Positions 43,648-52,526 of a stretch of 64,000 nucleotides of DNA are shown piece by piece (within the stretch, counting starts at the first letter, position 1; every line of letters starts with the position of its first letter). The DNA lies in contig NZ_JAHBAH010000001.1 in NCBI RefSeq assembly GCF_020510425.1, positions 2,461,001 through 2,525,000 of the forward strand. The letters run 5' to 3'. Made by a program: the position numbers and the translations under genes. The notes below the pieces were generated by a model, which was not told the DNA's origin, made no database searches, and worked only from the letters and a program-made list of their open reading frames with translations. The stretch is from Quatrionicoccus australiensis. GTDB taxonomy: Bacteria > Pseudomonadota > Gammaproteobacteria > Burkholderiales > Rhodocyclaceae.

Positions 43648-44826
43648 ATGACAGACCGCGATCATCCCGTGCCGCCGGTGGCGGCAAGCATGGCCGAGCG
43701 GGCCGCCGAGGCGCAGCACGCGACCTGGATCAGTGTGGTCGTCAATCTGGTGATGACGGTGCTGCAACTGTTGGTCGGCTGGCTGGCGCATTCGCAATCC
43801 CTGGTTGCGCACGGTCTGCATTCCTTTTCCGATCTGCTCTCCGATTTTCTGGTGATTTACGCCAGCCGGCAAAGCGCCCAGCCGGCTGATCGCGAACATC
43901 CGTATGGCCACGCCCGGGTCGAGACGGCGGCGACGCTGATCCTCGGTGCCTCGCTGGCACTGATCGGTGGTGGCATCCTGTGGCAGTCCGGCATGCGCCT
44001 GCAGCATGTCGAAGCCTTGCCGCCCATCGAGATGTGGGCATTCTGGATTGCCGTCATTACGGTGCTGGCCAAGGAAGGGCTCTACCACTATCTGATTCGC
44101 GTTGCCGAACGGCAGCGCTCGCAGTTGCTCATCGCCAATGCCCTGCACACCAGGGCCGATGCGGCGTCGGCCCTGGTCGTCGTGGTTGGTATCGGTGGCG
44201 CCCTGCTTGGCTGGGCTTTCCTCGATCTGCTGGCGGCGGCGCTGATGGGCTTCATGATCCTGCGCATGGGGGCGGTGCTGGCCTGGGGCGCGCTCAAGGA
44301 ATTGATCGATACCGGTCTCGACGAGGCGCAAGTCGCCGCCATCCGCCAGACGCTGCGGACAACGCCCGGCGTGCTCGGCCTGCATGCCTTGCGTACGCGG
44401 CGCATGGCGCATCAGGCGCTGGTTGATGCGCATGTTCAGGTTGATGCCCGGATCAGCGTTTCCGAGGGGCACCGGATTGCCGAATCGGTCCGGGTCAGGG
44501 TATTGGATGCGCATCCCGAAGTGCTTGATGTACTGGTACACATCGATCCCGAGAATGATGCCGGCAGCGATGTGGCCGTCGCCCGTCTGCCTGGGCGCGA
44601 TACGGTGTTGCAGGAACTGGCTCCCGTGCTGGCCGATTTGCCGACGCCCGAGAAGCTGGTGTTGCATTATCTTGGTGGTCAGGTCGAGGTCGAGTTGTTT
44701 TTTGCCAACAGCTTTTTTGTCGATGGCAAGGCGGTTCAGGAAGTCGCGCTACGCTTTGCCGGGTTCGCGCGTTCGCATCCGGAAATCCGGCGGATTTCGT
44801 TGAATTGCGCTTTTGCACCAAGATAG
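43648..44826 (+). CDS. Cation diffusion facilitator (CDF) metal efflux transporter
   Basis: 392 residues with six helices and a long C-terminal cytoplasmic domain. The transmembrane metal site pattern is HSFSDLLSD in helix 2 and HTRADAASA in helix 5, that is HxxxD on both, as in Zn/Fe exporters such as FieF. The C-terminal dimerisation domain (GVLGLHALRTRRMAHQALVDAHVQVD) is followed by about 90 extra residues beyond the usual length. The metal is not predictable with certainty. The end of the gene contains an NtrC site that serves glnA. Confidence 0.9.
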   Translation: MTDRDHPVPPVAASMAERAAEAQHATWISVVVNLVMTVLQLLVGWLAHSQSLVAHGLHSFSDLLSDFLVIYASRQSAQPADREHPYGHARVETAATLILGASLALIGGGILWQSGMRLQHVEALPPIEMWAFWIAVITVLAKEGLYHYLIRVAERQRSQLLIANALHTRADAASALVVVVGIGGALLGWAFLDLLAAALMGFMILRMGAVLAWGALKELIDTGLDEAQVAAIRQTLRTTPGVLGLHALRTRRMAHQALVDAHVQVDARISVSEGHRIAESVRVRVLDAHPEVLDVLVHIDPENDAGSDVAVARLPGRDTVLQELAPVLADLPTPEKLVLHYLGGQVEVELFFANSFFVDGKAVQEVALRFAGFARSHPEIRRISLNCAFAPR

Positions 44827-44862
44827 TGCATTCCGTTGGTGTTTTTGCACGACATTGGTGCG
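44814..44862 (+). promoter_or_regulatory. Two NtrC binding sites upstream of glnA
   Basis: TGCACCAAGATAGTGCA (44814-44830) and TGCACGACATTGGTGCG (44846-44862) both fit the NtrC consensus TGCAC-N7-GTGCA. Their centres are 32 bp, three helical turns, apart, favouring cooperative binding. The first overlaps the stop codon of the CDF gene. They sit 65-110 bp upstream of the sigma-54 promoter. Confidence 0.88.
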
Positions 44863-44924
44863 TTAAATCTTTGCTTAAACCCGGCATCTCGTTGTGGCAA
44901 AATACAAAACTTGGTCGACGACCT

Positions 44925-44941
44925 TTGGCACGTTTTCTGCT
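44925..44941 (+). promoter_or_regulatory. Sigma-54 promoter of glnA
   Basis: TTGGCACGTTTTCTGCT has the invariant GG (44927-44928) and GC (44939-44940) with exactly ten bases between them, as in -24/-12 promoters. Transcription would start about 60 bp before the glnA ATG. With the upstream NtrC boxes, this makes glnA nitrogen-regulated by the ntrB-ntrC pair in the same window. Confidence 0.88.
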
Positions 44942-45015
44942 AAATCCCTCGCGATTCGATTTATTGATTGTCGCCGGATCGTCCGGCAACTTGTTTTCTT
45001 AGGAGACTGACGTTT

Positions 45016-46431
45016 ATGGCAACCCCGCAAGACGTGATCAAGCTGATCAAGGAAAATGACGCAAAGTTCGTTGATTTCCGCTTCACCGATACCCGTGGCA
45101 AAGAACAGCACGTCACCGTGCCGGTTTCCGCCTTCAGCGAAGACAAGTTCGAAAACGGTCACGCTTTCGACGGTTCCTCCATCGCTGGCTGGAAGGGTAT
45201 TCAAGCTTCCGACATGCAACTGAACCCGGATCCGTCCACCGCTTACATCGACCCGTTCTTCGACGAAACCACCGTCGTCCTGACCTGTGACGTGATCGAT
45301 CCGACCGATGGCCGTGGTTACGACCGCGACCCGCGCTCCATCGCCAAGCGCGCTGAAGCCTACCTGAAGTCCTCCGGCATTGGCGACACCGCCTACTTCG
45401 GTCCGGAACCCGAATTCTTCATCTTCGACGGCGTCGAGTGGAATGTCGACATGTCCGGCTGCTCCCTGAAGATCCATTCCGCTGAAGCGGCTTGGGGTTC
45501 GGGCGAGAAGAACGACGGCAACGGCGCCACCGGCCATCGTCCGACCGTCAAGGGCGGCTACTTCCCGGTTCCCCCGGTCGACAGCCTGCACGACATCCGT
45601 TCGGCCATGGTCCTGACCCTGGAAGCCCTCGGCTGCCCGGTTGAAGTTCACCACCACGAAGTCGCCACTGCCGGTCAGTGCGAAATCGGTACCGTGTTCA
45701 ACACCCTGGTCAAGCGTGCCGACCAGACCCAGATCCTGAAGTACGTGGTGCACAACGTTGCTCACCAGTACGGCAAGACCGCCACCTTCATGCCGAAGCC
45801 GATCGTTGGCGACAACGGTTCGGGCATGCACGTTCACCAGTCCATCTGGAAGGATGGCAAGAACCTGTTCGCCGGTGACGGCTATGCCGGTCTGTCTGAA
45901 ACCGCCCTGTTCTACATCGGCGGCATCATCAAGCACGCCAAGGCCCTGAACGCCATCACCAATCCGGGCACCAACTCCTACAAGCGTCTGGTTCCGCACT
46001 ACGAAGCGCCGGTCAAGCTGGCTTACTCTGCCAAGAACCGTTCCGCTTCCATCCGCATTCCGTACGTTGCCTCGACCAAGGCTCGTCGTATCGAAACCCG
46101 CTTCCCGGATCCGATCGCCAATCCGTACCTGTGCTTCTCGGCGCTGCTGATGGCCGGTCTGGATGGTATCCAGAACAAGATCCACCCGGGCGAGCCGGCT
46201 TCCAAGAACCTGTACGACCTGCCGCCGGAAGAAGATGCAGCCATCCCGACCGTCTGTGCTTCCCTCGAAGAAGCGCTGGCCTCCCTGGCTGCCGACCATG
46301 AGTTCCTGACCCGTGGCGGTGTCTTCTCCAACGAATGGATCGAGTCCTACATCGAACTGAAGATGGACGAAGTCAACAAGGTTCGCATGACCACCCACCC
46401 GGTGGAATTCGACCTGTACTACAGCTGCTAA
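45016..46431 (+). CDS. glnA: Glutamine synthetase, type I
   Basis: 471 residues from ATG 45016 (GGAG upstream), the standard GSI-beta length. It makes glutamine from glutamate, ammonia and ATP as a dodecamer. Landmarks: [26 protein letters not shown], the metal-binding region [10 protein letters not shown], the glutamate/ammonia site [12 protein letters not shown], and the adenylylation loop NLYDLPPEE with its tyrosine. Codon use is strongly biased towards preferred codons, as expected for high expression. It ends at a terminator 20 bp downstream. Confidence 0.98.
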   Translation: MATPQDVIKLIKENDAKFVDFRFTDTRGKEQHVTVPVSAFSEDKFENGHAFDGSSIAGWKGIQASDMQLNPDPSTAYIDPFFDETTVVLTCDVIDPTDGRGYDRDPRSIAKRAEAYLKSSGIGDTAYFGPEPEFFIFDGVEWNVDMSGCSLKIHSAEAAWGSGEKNDGNGATGHRPTVKGGYFPVPPVDSLHDIRSAMVLTLEALGCPVEVHHHEVATAGQCEIGTVFNTLVKRADQTQILKYVVHNVAHQYGKTATFMPKPIVGDNGSGMHVHQSIWKDGKNLFAGDGYAGLSETALFYIGGIIKHAKALNAITNPGTNSYKRLVPHYEAPVKLAYSAKNRSASIRIPYVASTKARRIETRFPDPIANPYLCFSALLMAGLDGIQNKIHPGEPASKNLYDLPPEEDAAIPTVCASLEEALASLAADHEFLTRGGVFSNEWIESYIELKMDEVNKVRMTTHPVEFDLYYSC

Positions 46432-46446
46432 GCGACTGGGTACCTG

Positions 46447-46476
46447 AAAAAAGGCGGGATTTCCCGCCTTTTTTTT
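46447..46476 (+). terminator. Rho-independent terminator of glnA
   Basis: GGCGGGA (46453-46459), a 2-base spacer and TCCCGCC (46462-46468), with six A before and eight T after. The A/T flanks can extend the stem, so it may work in both directions. Confidence 0.93.
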
Positions 46477-46537
46477 GTCCACCATTTCAGGGAAGCGGAC
46501 GTTAAAGTCCGGTACACTTGAAGGCTTGCGAGGATTG

Positions 46538-47005
46538 ATGACAATGACACGTAGCGTACTTGCCCTGTTTGTTGCGACGCTGGCTTTGCCGGTTGCCGCG
46601 CAGACCATCTACAAATGTCCGGATGCCAATGGCGGCAGTCCCGTGATTTCGAATTCGCGTCTCGACAAGAACTGCAAGGCTGTGGTCAATTCCGAAACGG
46701 CGACGGTCGTGCCGGCCCCCAGGGGCGGTGCGAAGCCGGCCGGTGCAGCGGCGACGCCGACACCGGCAGGTTTCCCCAAGGTGCAGGACGATACGCAGAA
46801 GGCGCGCGACGGTGATCGCAAGCGCATTCTCGAGCAGGAACTGGCGACCGAACAGCGCAATCTCGAGCAGGCGAAGCGCGAACTGGCCGAGCAGGAGCGC
46901 ACCCTGGGCGACAAGAGCGAGCGTTTGCTGCCTTATCGCGACAGCGTTGGCCAGCACGAGCGCAACATCCAGGCGATCCAGAAGGAACTGGGCAATCTCA
47001 AGTAG
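46538..47005 (+). CDS. DUF4124-domain periplasmic coiled-coil protein
   Basis: 155 residues from ATG 46538 (ATG 46544 is also possible). A signal peptide ending PVAAQ precedes a DUF4124-like segment (TIYKCPDANGGSPVISNSRLDKNCKAV), then a Pro/Ala linker and a long charged coiled coil (RKRILEQELATEQRNLEQAKRELAEQERTLGDKSERL). Proteins of this kind commonly sit between glnA and ntrB in betaproteobacteria; their function is unknown. Here the RND operon on the opposite strand separates it from ntrB. Confidence 0.82.
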   Translation: MTMTRSVLALFVATLALPVAAQTIYKCPDANGGSPVISNSRLDKNCKAVVNSETATVVPAPRGGAKPAGAAATPTPAGFPKVQDDTQKARDGDRKRILEQELATEQRNLEQAKRELAEQERTLGDKSERLLPYRDSVGQHERNIQAIQKELGNLK

Positions 47006-47041
47006 CTGTTAGCTATCAGGATCAAGCTGTTAGTGAAAATT

Positions 47042-47061
47042 TGAGGGCGCCAAGGCGCCCT
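47042..47061. terminator. Stem-loop between convergent genes
   Basis: GAGGGCGCC, a two-base spacer AA, and GGCGCCCTC form a 9-bp stem between the DUF4124 gene and the RND pump gene. It has no clear T run on either strand, so it may be a weak bidirectional terminator. Confidence 0.6.
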
Positions 47062-47065
47062 CTGT

Positions 47066-50000
47066 CTATTGCTCGATCCTAGTGGCTGGATCCTGGATCC
47101 TGACTTTATACCAGGCCGCATAGAGCGCCGGCAGGAAGAGCAGGGTCAGCGCGGTGGCGACGATCAGGCCACCCATGATGGCGACCGCCATCGGCCCGAA
47201 GAAGTCGTTGCGCGACAGCGGCACCATGGCCAGCACAGCGGCGGCCGCGGTCAGCACGATCGGACGGAAGCGGCGCACCGTCGATTCGACGATGGCTTCC
47301 AGGCGCGCCTTGCCGGCCGCCAGGTCCTGCTCGATCTGGTCGACCAGGATCACCGAGTTGCGCATGATCATGCCGAACAGCGCGATGGTGCCGAGCAGCG
47401 CCATGAAGCCGAAGGGCTGGCGGAAGACGAGCAGGAACAGCGCAATCCCGATGATGCCGAGTGGCGCGGTGAGCAGCACCATGACAACGCGCGAGACGCT
47501 CTGCAACTGGATCATCAGGATGGTGATCACGACCAGCAGGAAGACCGGGATGCCGGCCATCACCGACGTGGAACCCTTGGCTGATTCCTCGACCGAGCCG
47601 CCGGTGGCGATGGCGTAGCCTTCCGGCAGGGTGCCGCGGATGGCATTGATCTGCGGTGCGATGCGGTCGACGATGGTGGCGGGCTGTGTCTTGCTGTACA
47701 GGTTGCCGCGCACGGTGATGGTCGGCAGGCGGTCGCGCCGCCAGACCAGGCCCGGCTCGAACGTGGACTTGAGGCGGCCGATCTGGGCCAGCGGCACGCT
47801 CCTGCCGCTGCGCGTCGGGACCGAAAGATCGGGCAGGCTGGCGAGGTGGGTGCGTTCGGCGCGGTCGCCGCGCAGCACGACATCGATGCTCTTTTCGCCT
47901 TCGCGGAAGCTGGTGATCGTGTAGCCGTTCAGCGACATGTTGAGCAGCGCCGCCAGATCCTGGCTGGAAACGCCGAGCAGGCGGGCCTTGTCCTGGTCGA
48001 TCTCGATCTCGATACTCTTCGAAAGCTCGCTCCAGTCGAAATTGATGTTGGACAACTCCGCTTCCTGGCGCATGACGTCGGCGATCTGGCCGGCAATCTT
48101 GCGCAGGGTCGGCAGGTCTTCGCCGCTGACCCGGTATTGCACCGGGTAGCCGACCGGCGGGCCGTTCTCGATGCGGCTGATGTTGCCGCGGGCATTGAAG
48201 CCGTCATTTTCGAACAAATGGATCAGTCGACCGCGCAGCGCTTCGCGGGCTTCGACGCTGCGCGACAGGATGACGAACTGGCTGACGTTGCTGGCCGGCA
48301 GCTGCTGGTCGAGGCCGAGGTAATAGCGCGGCGAGCCGGCGCCGACATAGGTGATGTAGTGCTCGAACTGGTCGAACTCCGTCTTGTCCTTGTCCAGCCA
48401 GTCTTCGAGGCGTTTTGCCTCGGCGTCGGTGGCGGCGACCGAGGCGCCTTCGGGCAGGCGCAGTTCGACATTGAGTTCGAGGCGGGTCGAGTTCGGGAAG
48501 AACTGTTTTTGCACCTTGCCCATGCCGACGATGGCCAGCGCGAACAGGCCGATGGTGATGCCGATGACCAGCCAGCGATGCCCGACGCACCAGGCGACGA
48601 GGCGGCGGAAATGGCTGTAGAAGGGCGTGCCATAGACGTCGTGGTCTTCGGCGTGCGGCGGGCCGCCGATGCCCAGTTTTGCGAGGCGGTGAGCGAGGCG
48701 CGGCAGGCGACGTTCGAGCAGGCTGGGGGCGCGTGGCGCACGCGGGTCGGGCAACAGCTTGTAGCCCAGCCAGGGAATCGCGATCACTGCGGCCAGCCAG
48801 GAAATGAGCAGGGCGATGACGTTGATCTGGAAGAAGGCGAAGGCGTATTCGCCGGTCGCCGACTTGGCGATGGCGATCGGGATGAAGCCGGCCACCGTGA
48901 CCAGCGTGCCGGACAGCATCGGGCCGGCCGTGCTGGTGTAGGCGAAGGAGGCGGCGCGGGTGCGTTCCCAGCCCTGTTCCATCTTCACCCACATCATTTC
49001 GACGGCGATGATCGCATCGTCGACGAGCAGGCCGAGGGCGAGCACCAGCGCGCCGAGCGAGACCTTGTGCAGGCCGACATTGAAAAAGTCCATGGCGAGG
49101 AAGGTGGCGGCCAGGACGAGCGGAATCGAAATCGCGACGACCATGCCGGTGCGGATGCCGAGGCTGATGAAGGTGACGAGCAGGACGACGATCACCGCTT
49201 CGGCGAGGGATTGGACGAAGGCGTCGACCGAGCGCTTGACCGCATCTGGCTGGCTGGCTGCCTCGCCGATTTCGACGCCGAGCGGCAGCGTCGCCTGGAT
49301 TTGCGCAATGCGTGCCTGCAAGGCCTTGCCGAGCAGAATGACATCGCCGCCCTTGGCCATCGCGACGCCAATGGCCAGCGCCCGCTTGCCGCCATAACGC
49401 ACTTGCGTCGCTGCCGGGTCGATGGTGCCGCGCCGGATGCTCGCGATGTCGCCGAGGCGGAAGCTGCGGCTGCCGGAGCGGATCAGGGTGTCGGCCACCG
49501 CCTGCACGCTGTCGAAGGCGCCGCCCGGACGGATCTGGATGCGCTCGCCCGGCGTCTCGAAGAAGCCGCTGCCGGCGACCGCATTCTGCTGGCCGAGGGC
49601 GGCAGTGATGGTATTGAGGTCGATGCCGAGCGTTGCCAGCTTGGCATTCGACAGCTCGACGTAGATCTTCTCGTCCTGGATGCCGAAAATTTCCACCTTG
49701 CCGACATTGGGCACGCGCAGCAGCTCGTCGCGCAGGCGCTCGGCGATATCCTTCAGTTGCGGGTAGTCGAGCCCCTCACCGGTCAACGCGTAAATATTGC
49801 CGAAAACGTCGCCGAACTCATCGTTGAAAAATGGTCCCTGAATGCCGGCGGGCAGGGTGTGGCGGATGTCGCCGATCTTCTTGCGGACCTGGTAATAGAC
49901 ATCGGGCACCAGCGCGGGCGGCATGCTGTCCTTGGCGAAGAACATCACGGTCGACTCGCCGGGGCGCGAGAAACTCGCAACGCGGTCGATGTGGGGCGTT

Positions 50001-50230
50001 TCCTGCAGCTTCTTCTCGATCTTGTCGGTCAGTTGCAGTTCGACCTCCTGCGCCGTGGCGCCCGGCCAGTTGGTGCGGATCACCATCAGCTTGAAGGTGA
50101 ACGGCGGGTCTTCCGCCTGGCTCAGCTTGCCGTAGGCAAAGACGCCCATCAGCGCAAGGGCGAACAGGAAGTAACCGACCAGCGTGCGGTGGTGCAGGGT
50201 CCAGTCGGACAGGTTGAAGCGATGGCTCAT
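47066..50230 (-). CDS. RND-family efflux pump inner-membrane subunit
   Basis: 1,054 residues, AcrB-like size. It begins with the first helix (TLVGYFLFALALMGVFAYGKL) and the porter domain, and carries the proton-relay pair in LVLALGLLVDDAIIAVEMM. Two large periplasmic halves alternate with two groups of membrane helices. It exports hydrophobic compounds with proton antiport as a trimer. The sequence style is of the HAE1-like group that pairs with lipoprotein adaptors of the upstream type. It follows the adaptor gene by 4 bp. No outer-membrane channel gene is present here. Confidence 0.94.
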   Translation of the reverse strand: MSHRFNLSDWTLHHRTLVGYFLFALALMGVFAYGKLSQAEDPPFTFKLMVIRTNWPGATAQEVELQLTDKIEKKLQETPHIDRVASFSRPGESTVMFFAKDSMPPALVPDVYYQVRKKIGDIRHTLPAGIQGPFFNDEFGDVFGNIYALTGEGLDYPQLKDIAERLRDELLRVPNVGKVEIFGIQDEKIYVELSNAKLATLGIDLNTITAALGQQNAVAGSGFFETPGERIQIRPGGAFDSVQAVADTLIRSGSRSFRLGDIASIRRGTIDPAATQVRYGGKRALAIGVAMAKGGDVILLGKALQARIAQIQATLPLGVEIGEAASQPDAVKRSVDAFVQSLAEAVIVVLLVTFISLGIRTGMVVAISIPLVLAATFLAMDFFNVGLHKVSLGALVLALGLLVDDAIIAVEMMWVKMEQGWERTRAASFAYTSTAGPMLSGTLVTVAGFIPIAIAKSATGEYAFAFFQINVIALLISWLAAVIAIPWLGYKLLPDPRAPRAPSLLERRLPRLAHRLAKLGIGGPPHAEDHDVYGTPFYSHFRRLVAWCVGHRWLVIGITIGLFALAIVGMGKVQKQFFPNSTRLELNVELRLPEGASVAATDAEAKRLEDWLDKDKTEFDQFEHYITYVGAGSPRYYLGLDQQLPASNVSQFVILSRSVEAREALRGRLIHLFENDGFNARGNISRIENGPPVGYPVQYRVSGEDLPTLRKIAGQIADVMRQEAELSNINFDWSELSKSIEIEIDQDKARLLGVSSQDLAALLNMSLNGYTITSFREGEKSIDVVLRGDRAERTHLASLPDLSVPTRSGRSVPLAQIGRLKSTFEPGLVWRRDRLPTITVRGNLYSKTQPATIVDRIAPQINAIRGTLPEGYAIATGGSVEESAKGSTSVMAGIPVFLLVVITILMIQLQSVSRVVMVLLTAPLGIIGIALFLLVFRQPFGFMALLGTIALFGMIMRNSVILVDQIEQDLAAGKARLEAIVESTVRRFRPIVLTAAAAVLAMVPLSRNDFFGPMAVAIMGGLIVATALTLLFLPALYAAWYKVRIQDPATRIEQ

Positions 50231-50234
50231 CGGA

Positions 50235-51329
50235 TCAGCGCTGCCGTTCGGGCGGATTGGCCGTCTTCGGCGTGACCGCCTGGCCGGCGACCAGCTTGCC
50301 GGCGCCGGCGATGACCACCAGCTCGCCGGCTTTGAGGCCTTCGCCGATCACGGCAGCGTCTTCCTGGAAACGGACGATTTTGACCGGGCGTGGCGCGGCC
50401 TTGCCGTCGGCGACGACCCAGACGAGCGGCCCCTGGCCCTGGTCGAGGACGGCGCCGAGCGGCACCTGCAGGCTTTCCGTGCTGGCCGCATCGAGTGCGA
50501 CGCGCGCCGTCATGCCGAGACGCACTTCCGGTGGCGGGTTGGCGATGCGGATGCGGGCGGCGTAGGTGCGGGTCAGCGGATCGGCGGCCGGTGACAGTTC
50601 GCGCAATTCGCCGCGCAGGGTGATTTTCGGGTCGGCCCAGAGGTTGACCGCTATGGATTTGGCGGCGCGGATTTCAGCCAGCCGGCTCTCCGGAATGGCG
50701 ATCGCGACTTCCTTTTCTTCCGGGCGGGCGATGCGCAGCACGGCCTGGCCGGCGCTGACCACCTGGCCGGCTTCGGCGAGCACGGCAGTGACGACGGCCG
50801 GGAATTCGCTGCTCAGCGTGCCGTAGCTGTTCTGGTTGCTGCTGATCTGGTTCTGGGCGCGCGCTTGTTCGAGCCTGGCCTGGGCGCTGTTGCGGGCGTT
50901 GTCCTTGGCATCGAAGGCAGCCTGGCTGACGAATTTCTTGCCGAGCAGGCCGGCGTAACGTTCGCGCTCGGCGCTGGCCGTGGTGGCTTCGCTTTCCGCG
51001 GCGCTCAACTGGGCGCGCGCGGCGGTGGCAGCCAGTTGCAGGTCGGCTGGATCGAGGCGGGCGAGCGGCTGGCCGGGCTTGATTTCGGCGCCGGCATCGA
51101 CCAGGCGGGCGGCGAGCTTGCCGCCCACCCGGAAGGCGAGGTCGATTTCGTGGCGGGCGCGGATTTCGCCGGTGTAGATGCCGCTGCCGGTGCCACTGCT
51201 GACGGCCGGCTGGACCAGCACGGAGCGGGCGGCCGGGGGCGGCGGTGCTTCGGCGCTGCAGGCGGCGAGCAGTGCGCTGCAGCCGAGAAGCAACAATGGG
51301 TGGTGGCGGATCAAGGCGGGCATTTTCAT
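50235..51329 (-). CDS. RND efflux periplasmic adaptor lipoprotein
   Basis: 364 residues from ATG 51329. The signal peptide ends in a lipobox LLAAC. The membrane-fusion-protein layout is clear: a barrel-lipoyl half (IYTGEIRARHEIDLAFRVGGKL), a helical hairpin (AQLSAAESEATTASAERERYAGLL), a second lipoyl half (VTAVLAEAGQVVSAGQAVLRIA), then beta-barrel and membrane-proximal domains. It links the RND pump to an outer-membrane channel. ATG 51323 is an alternative start. The start region lies close to the divergent ntrB gene (about 80 bp). Confidence 0.9.
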   Translation of the reverse strand: MKMPALIRHHPLLLLGCSALLAACSAEAPPPPAARSVLVQPAVSSGTGSGIYTGEIRARHEIDLAFRVGGKLAARLVDAGAEIKPGQPLARLDPADLQLAATAARAQLSAAESEATTASAERERYAGLLGKKFVSQAAFDAKDNARNSAQARLEQARAQNQISSNQNSYGTLSSEFPAVVTAVLAEAGQVVSAGQAVLRIARPEEKEVAIAIPESRLAEIRAAKSIAVNLWADPKITLRGELRELSPAADPLTRTYAARIRIANPPPEVRLGMTARVALDAASTESLQVPLGAVLDQGQGPLVWVVADGKAAPRPVKIVRFQEDAAVIGEGLKAGELVVIAGAGKLVAGQAVTPKTANPPERQR

Positions 51330-51411
51330 GGCTTCGATGGGGATTGCCGATGATAATGAACGTTCGGTCATTAACGCAAGTTATCCTTGTGCGGCCCTGC
51401 CATTCGCTACA

Positions 51412-52482
51412 ATGACGGCCATGGACGCCAATTACGCTTCGTTCGCCGGCCTCGATCTGCTGGCTTCTGCGGTGCTGCTGATCGATGAAGGTCGGCTGAT
51501 CCGTTATATCAATCCGGCCGGTGAAAACCTGCTCGCCGTCAGTTCGCGCTCGGTCGCCGGCAAGACCCTGGATGCGGTCTGCACCTGTTCGGCAACGCTG
51601 CAGTCGGCGCTCGACAACGGCCTGAACAACAACTGGGGCTATACCGGGCAGAATATCCAGCTGAAACGCAGTGACGGTGAAATCCTGCATATCAACTGCA
51701 CGGTGACGCCGCTGCGCCCCGAACTGGCGGCCGGCGTGCGCCTGCTGCTCGAATTGCAGCCGATCGAGCACCATCTGGCCGCAACCCGCGAGGAGCGCCT
51801 GATCGAGCAGCAGCAGGCCAGTCGCGAACTGATCCGCAACCTGGCGCACGAAATCAAGAATCCGCTGGGCGGTATCCGCGGCGCAGCGCAATTGCTCGAG
51901 CACGAGTTGGCCAACCCCTCGCTCAAGGAATACACCCAGGTCATCATCAAGGAAGCCGACCGCCTGCAGGATCTGATGCAGCGCCTGCTCACGCCACACC
52001 GGGCGATGCTGCCGACGACAGTCAATATCCACGAAATCCTGGAGCGGGTACGCAGCCTGCTGACCGCCGAATTTCCCGGTTCGCTGCACATGCAGCGCGA
52101 TTACGATACCAGCCTGCCGGAACTGGTCGGCGATCGCGAACAACTGATCCAGGCGGTGCTCAACATCGCCCGCAATGCGGCGCAGGCGATGGGCGGCGAA
52201 GGCGAGATCATCCTGCGCACGCGTTCGCTGCGCCAGATCACGCTGGTCAAGAAGCGCTACCGCCTGGCCATGGAGATCAAGGTCATCGACAACGGACCGG
52301 GTATTCCCGACGATATCCGCGAGCGCATGTTCTATCCGCTGGTTTCCGGGCGCGAAGGCGGCAGCGGTCTGGGGCTGACCATTGCCCAGAATTTCGTGCA
52401 GCACCATCACGGCACCATCGACTGTTCCAGTCGGCCAGGCAATACGGTGTTCACGCTGCGTCTGCCGGTCGAGCAGGCCTGA
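51412..52482 (+). CDS. glnL: Nitrogen regulation sensor kinase NtrB
   Basis: 356 residues from ATG 51412; ATG 51421 is an alternative. The N-terminal PAS domain (LDLLASAVLLIDEGRLIRYINPAGENLL) precedes the HisKA box NLAHEIKNPLGGIRGAAQLL with the phosphorylated His. The ATPase domain has NIARNAAQAMGG, DNGPGIP and GSGLGLTIAQ. It has no membrane helix, as for cytosolic NtrB, which answers to PII protein and phosphorylates or dephosphorylates NtrC. The ntrC gene follows 44 bp downstream. Confidence 0.95.
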   Translation: MTAMDANYASFAGLDLLASAVLLIDEGRLIRYINPAGENLLAVSSRSVAGKTLDAVCTCSATLQSALDNGLNNNWGYTGQNIQLKRSDGEILHINCTVTPLRPELAAGVRLLLELQPIEHHLAATREERLIEQQQASRELIRNLAHEIKNPLGGIRGAAQLLEHELANPSLKEYTQVIIKEADRLQDLMQRLLTPHRAMLPTTVNIHEILERVRSLLTAEFPGSLHMQRDYDTSLPELVGDREQLIQAVLNIARNAAQAMGGEGEIILRTRSLRQITLVKKRYRLAMEIKVIDNGPGIPDDIRERMFYPLVSGREGGSGLGLTIAQNFVQHHHGTIDCSSRPGNTVFTLRLPVEQA

Positions 52483-52526
52483 GCGGGCTTGAGTCTTGCT
52501 TTGATGTATCCCATACCAATGACAAG

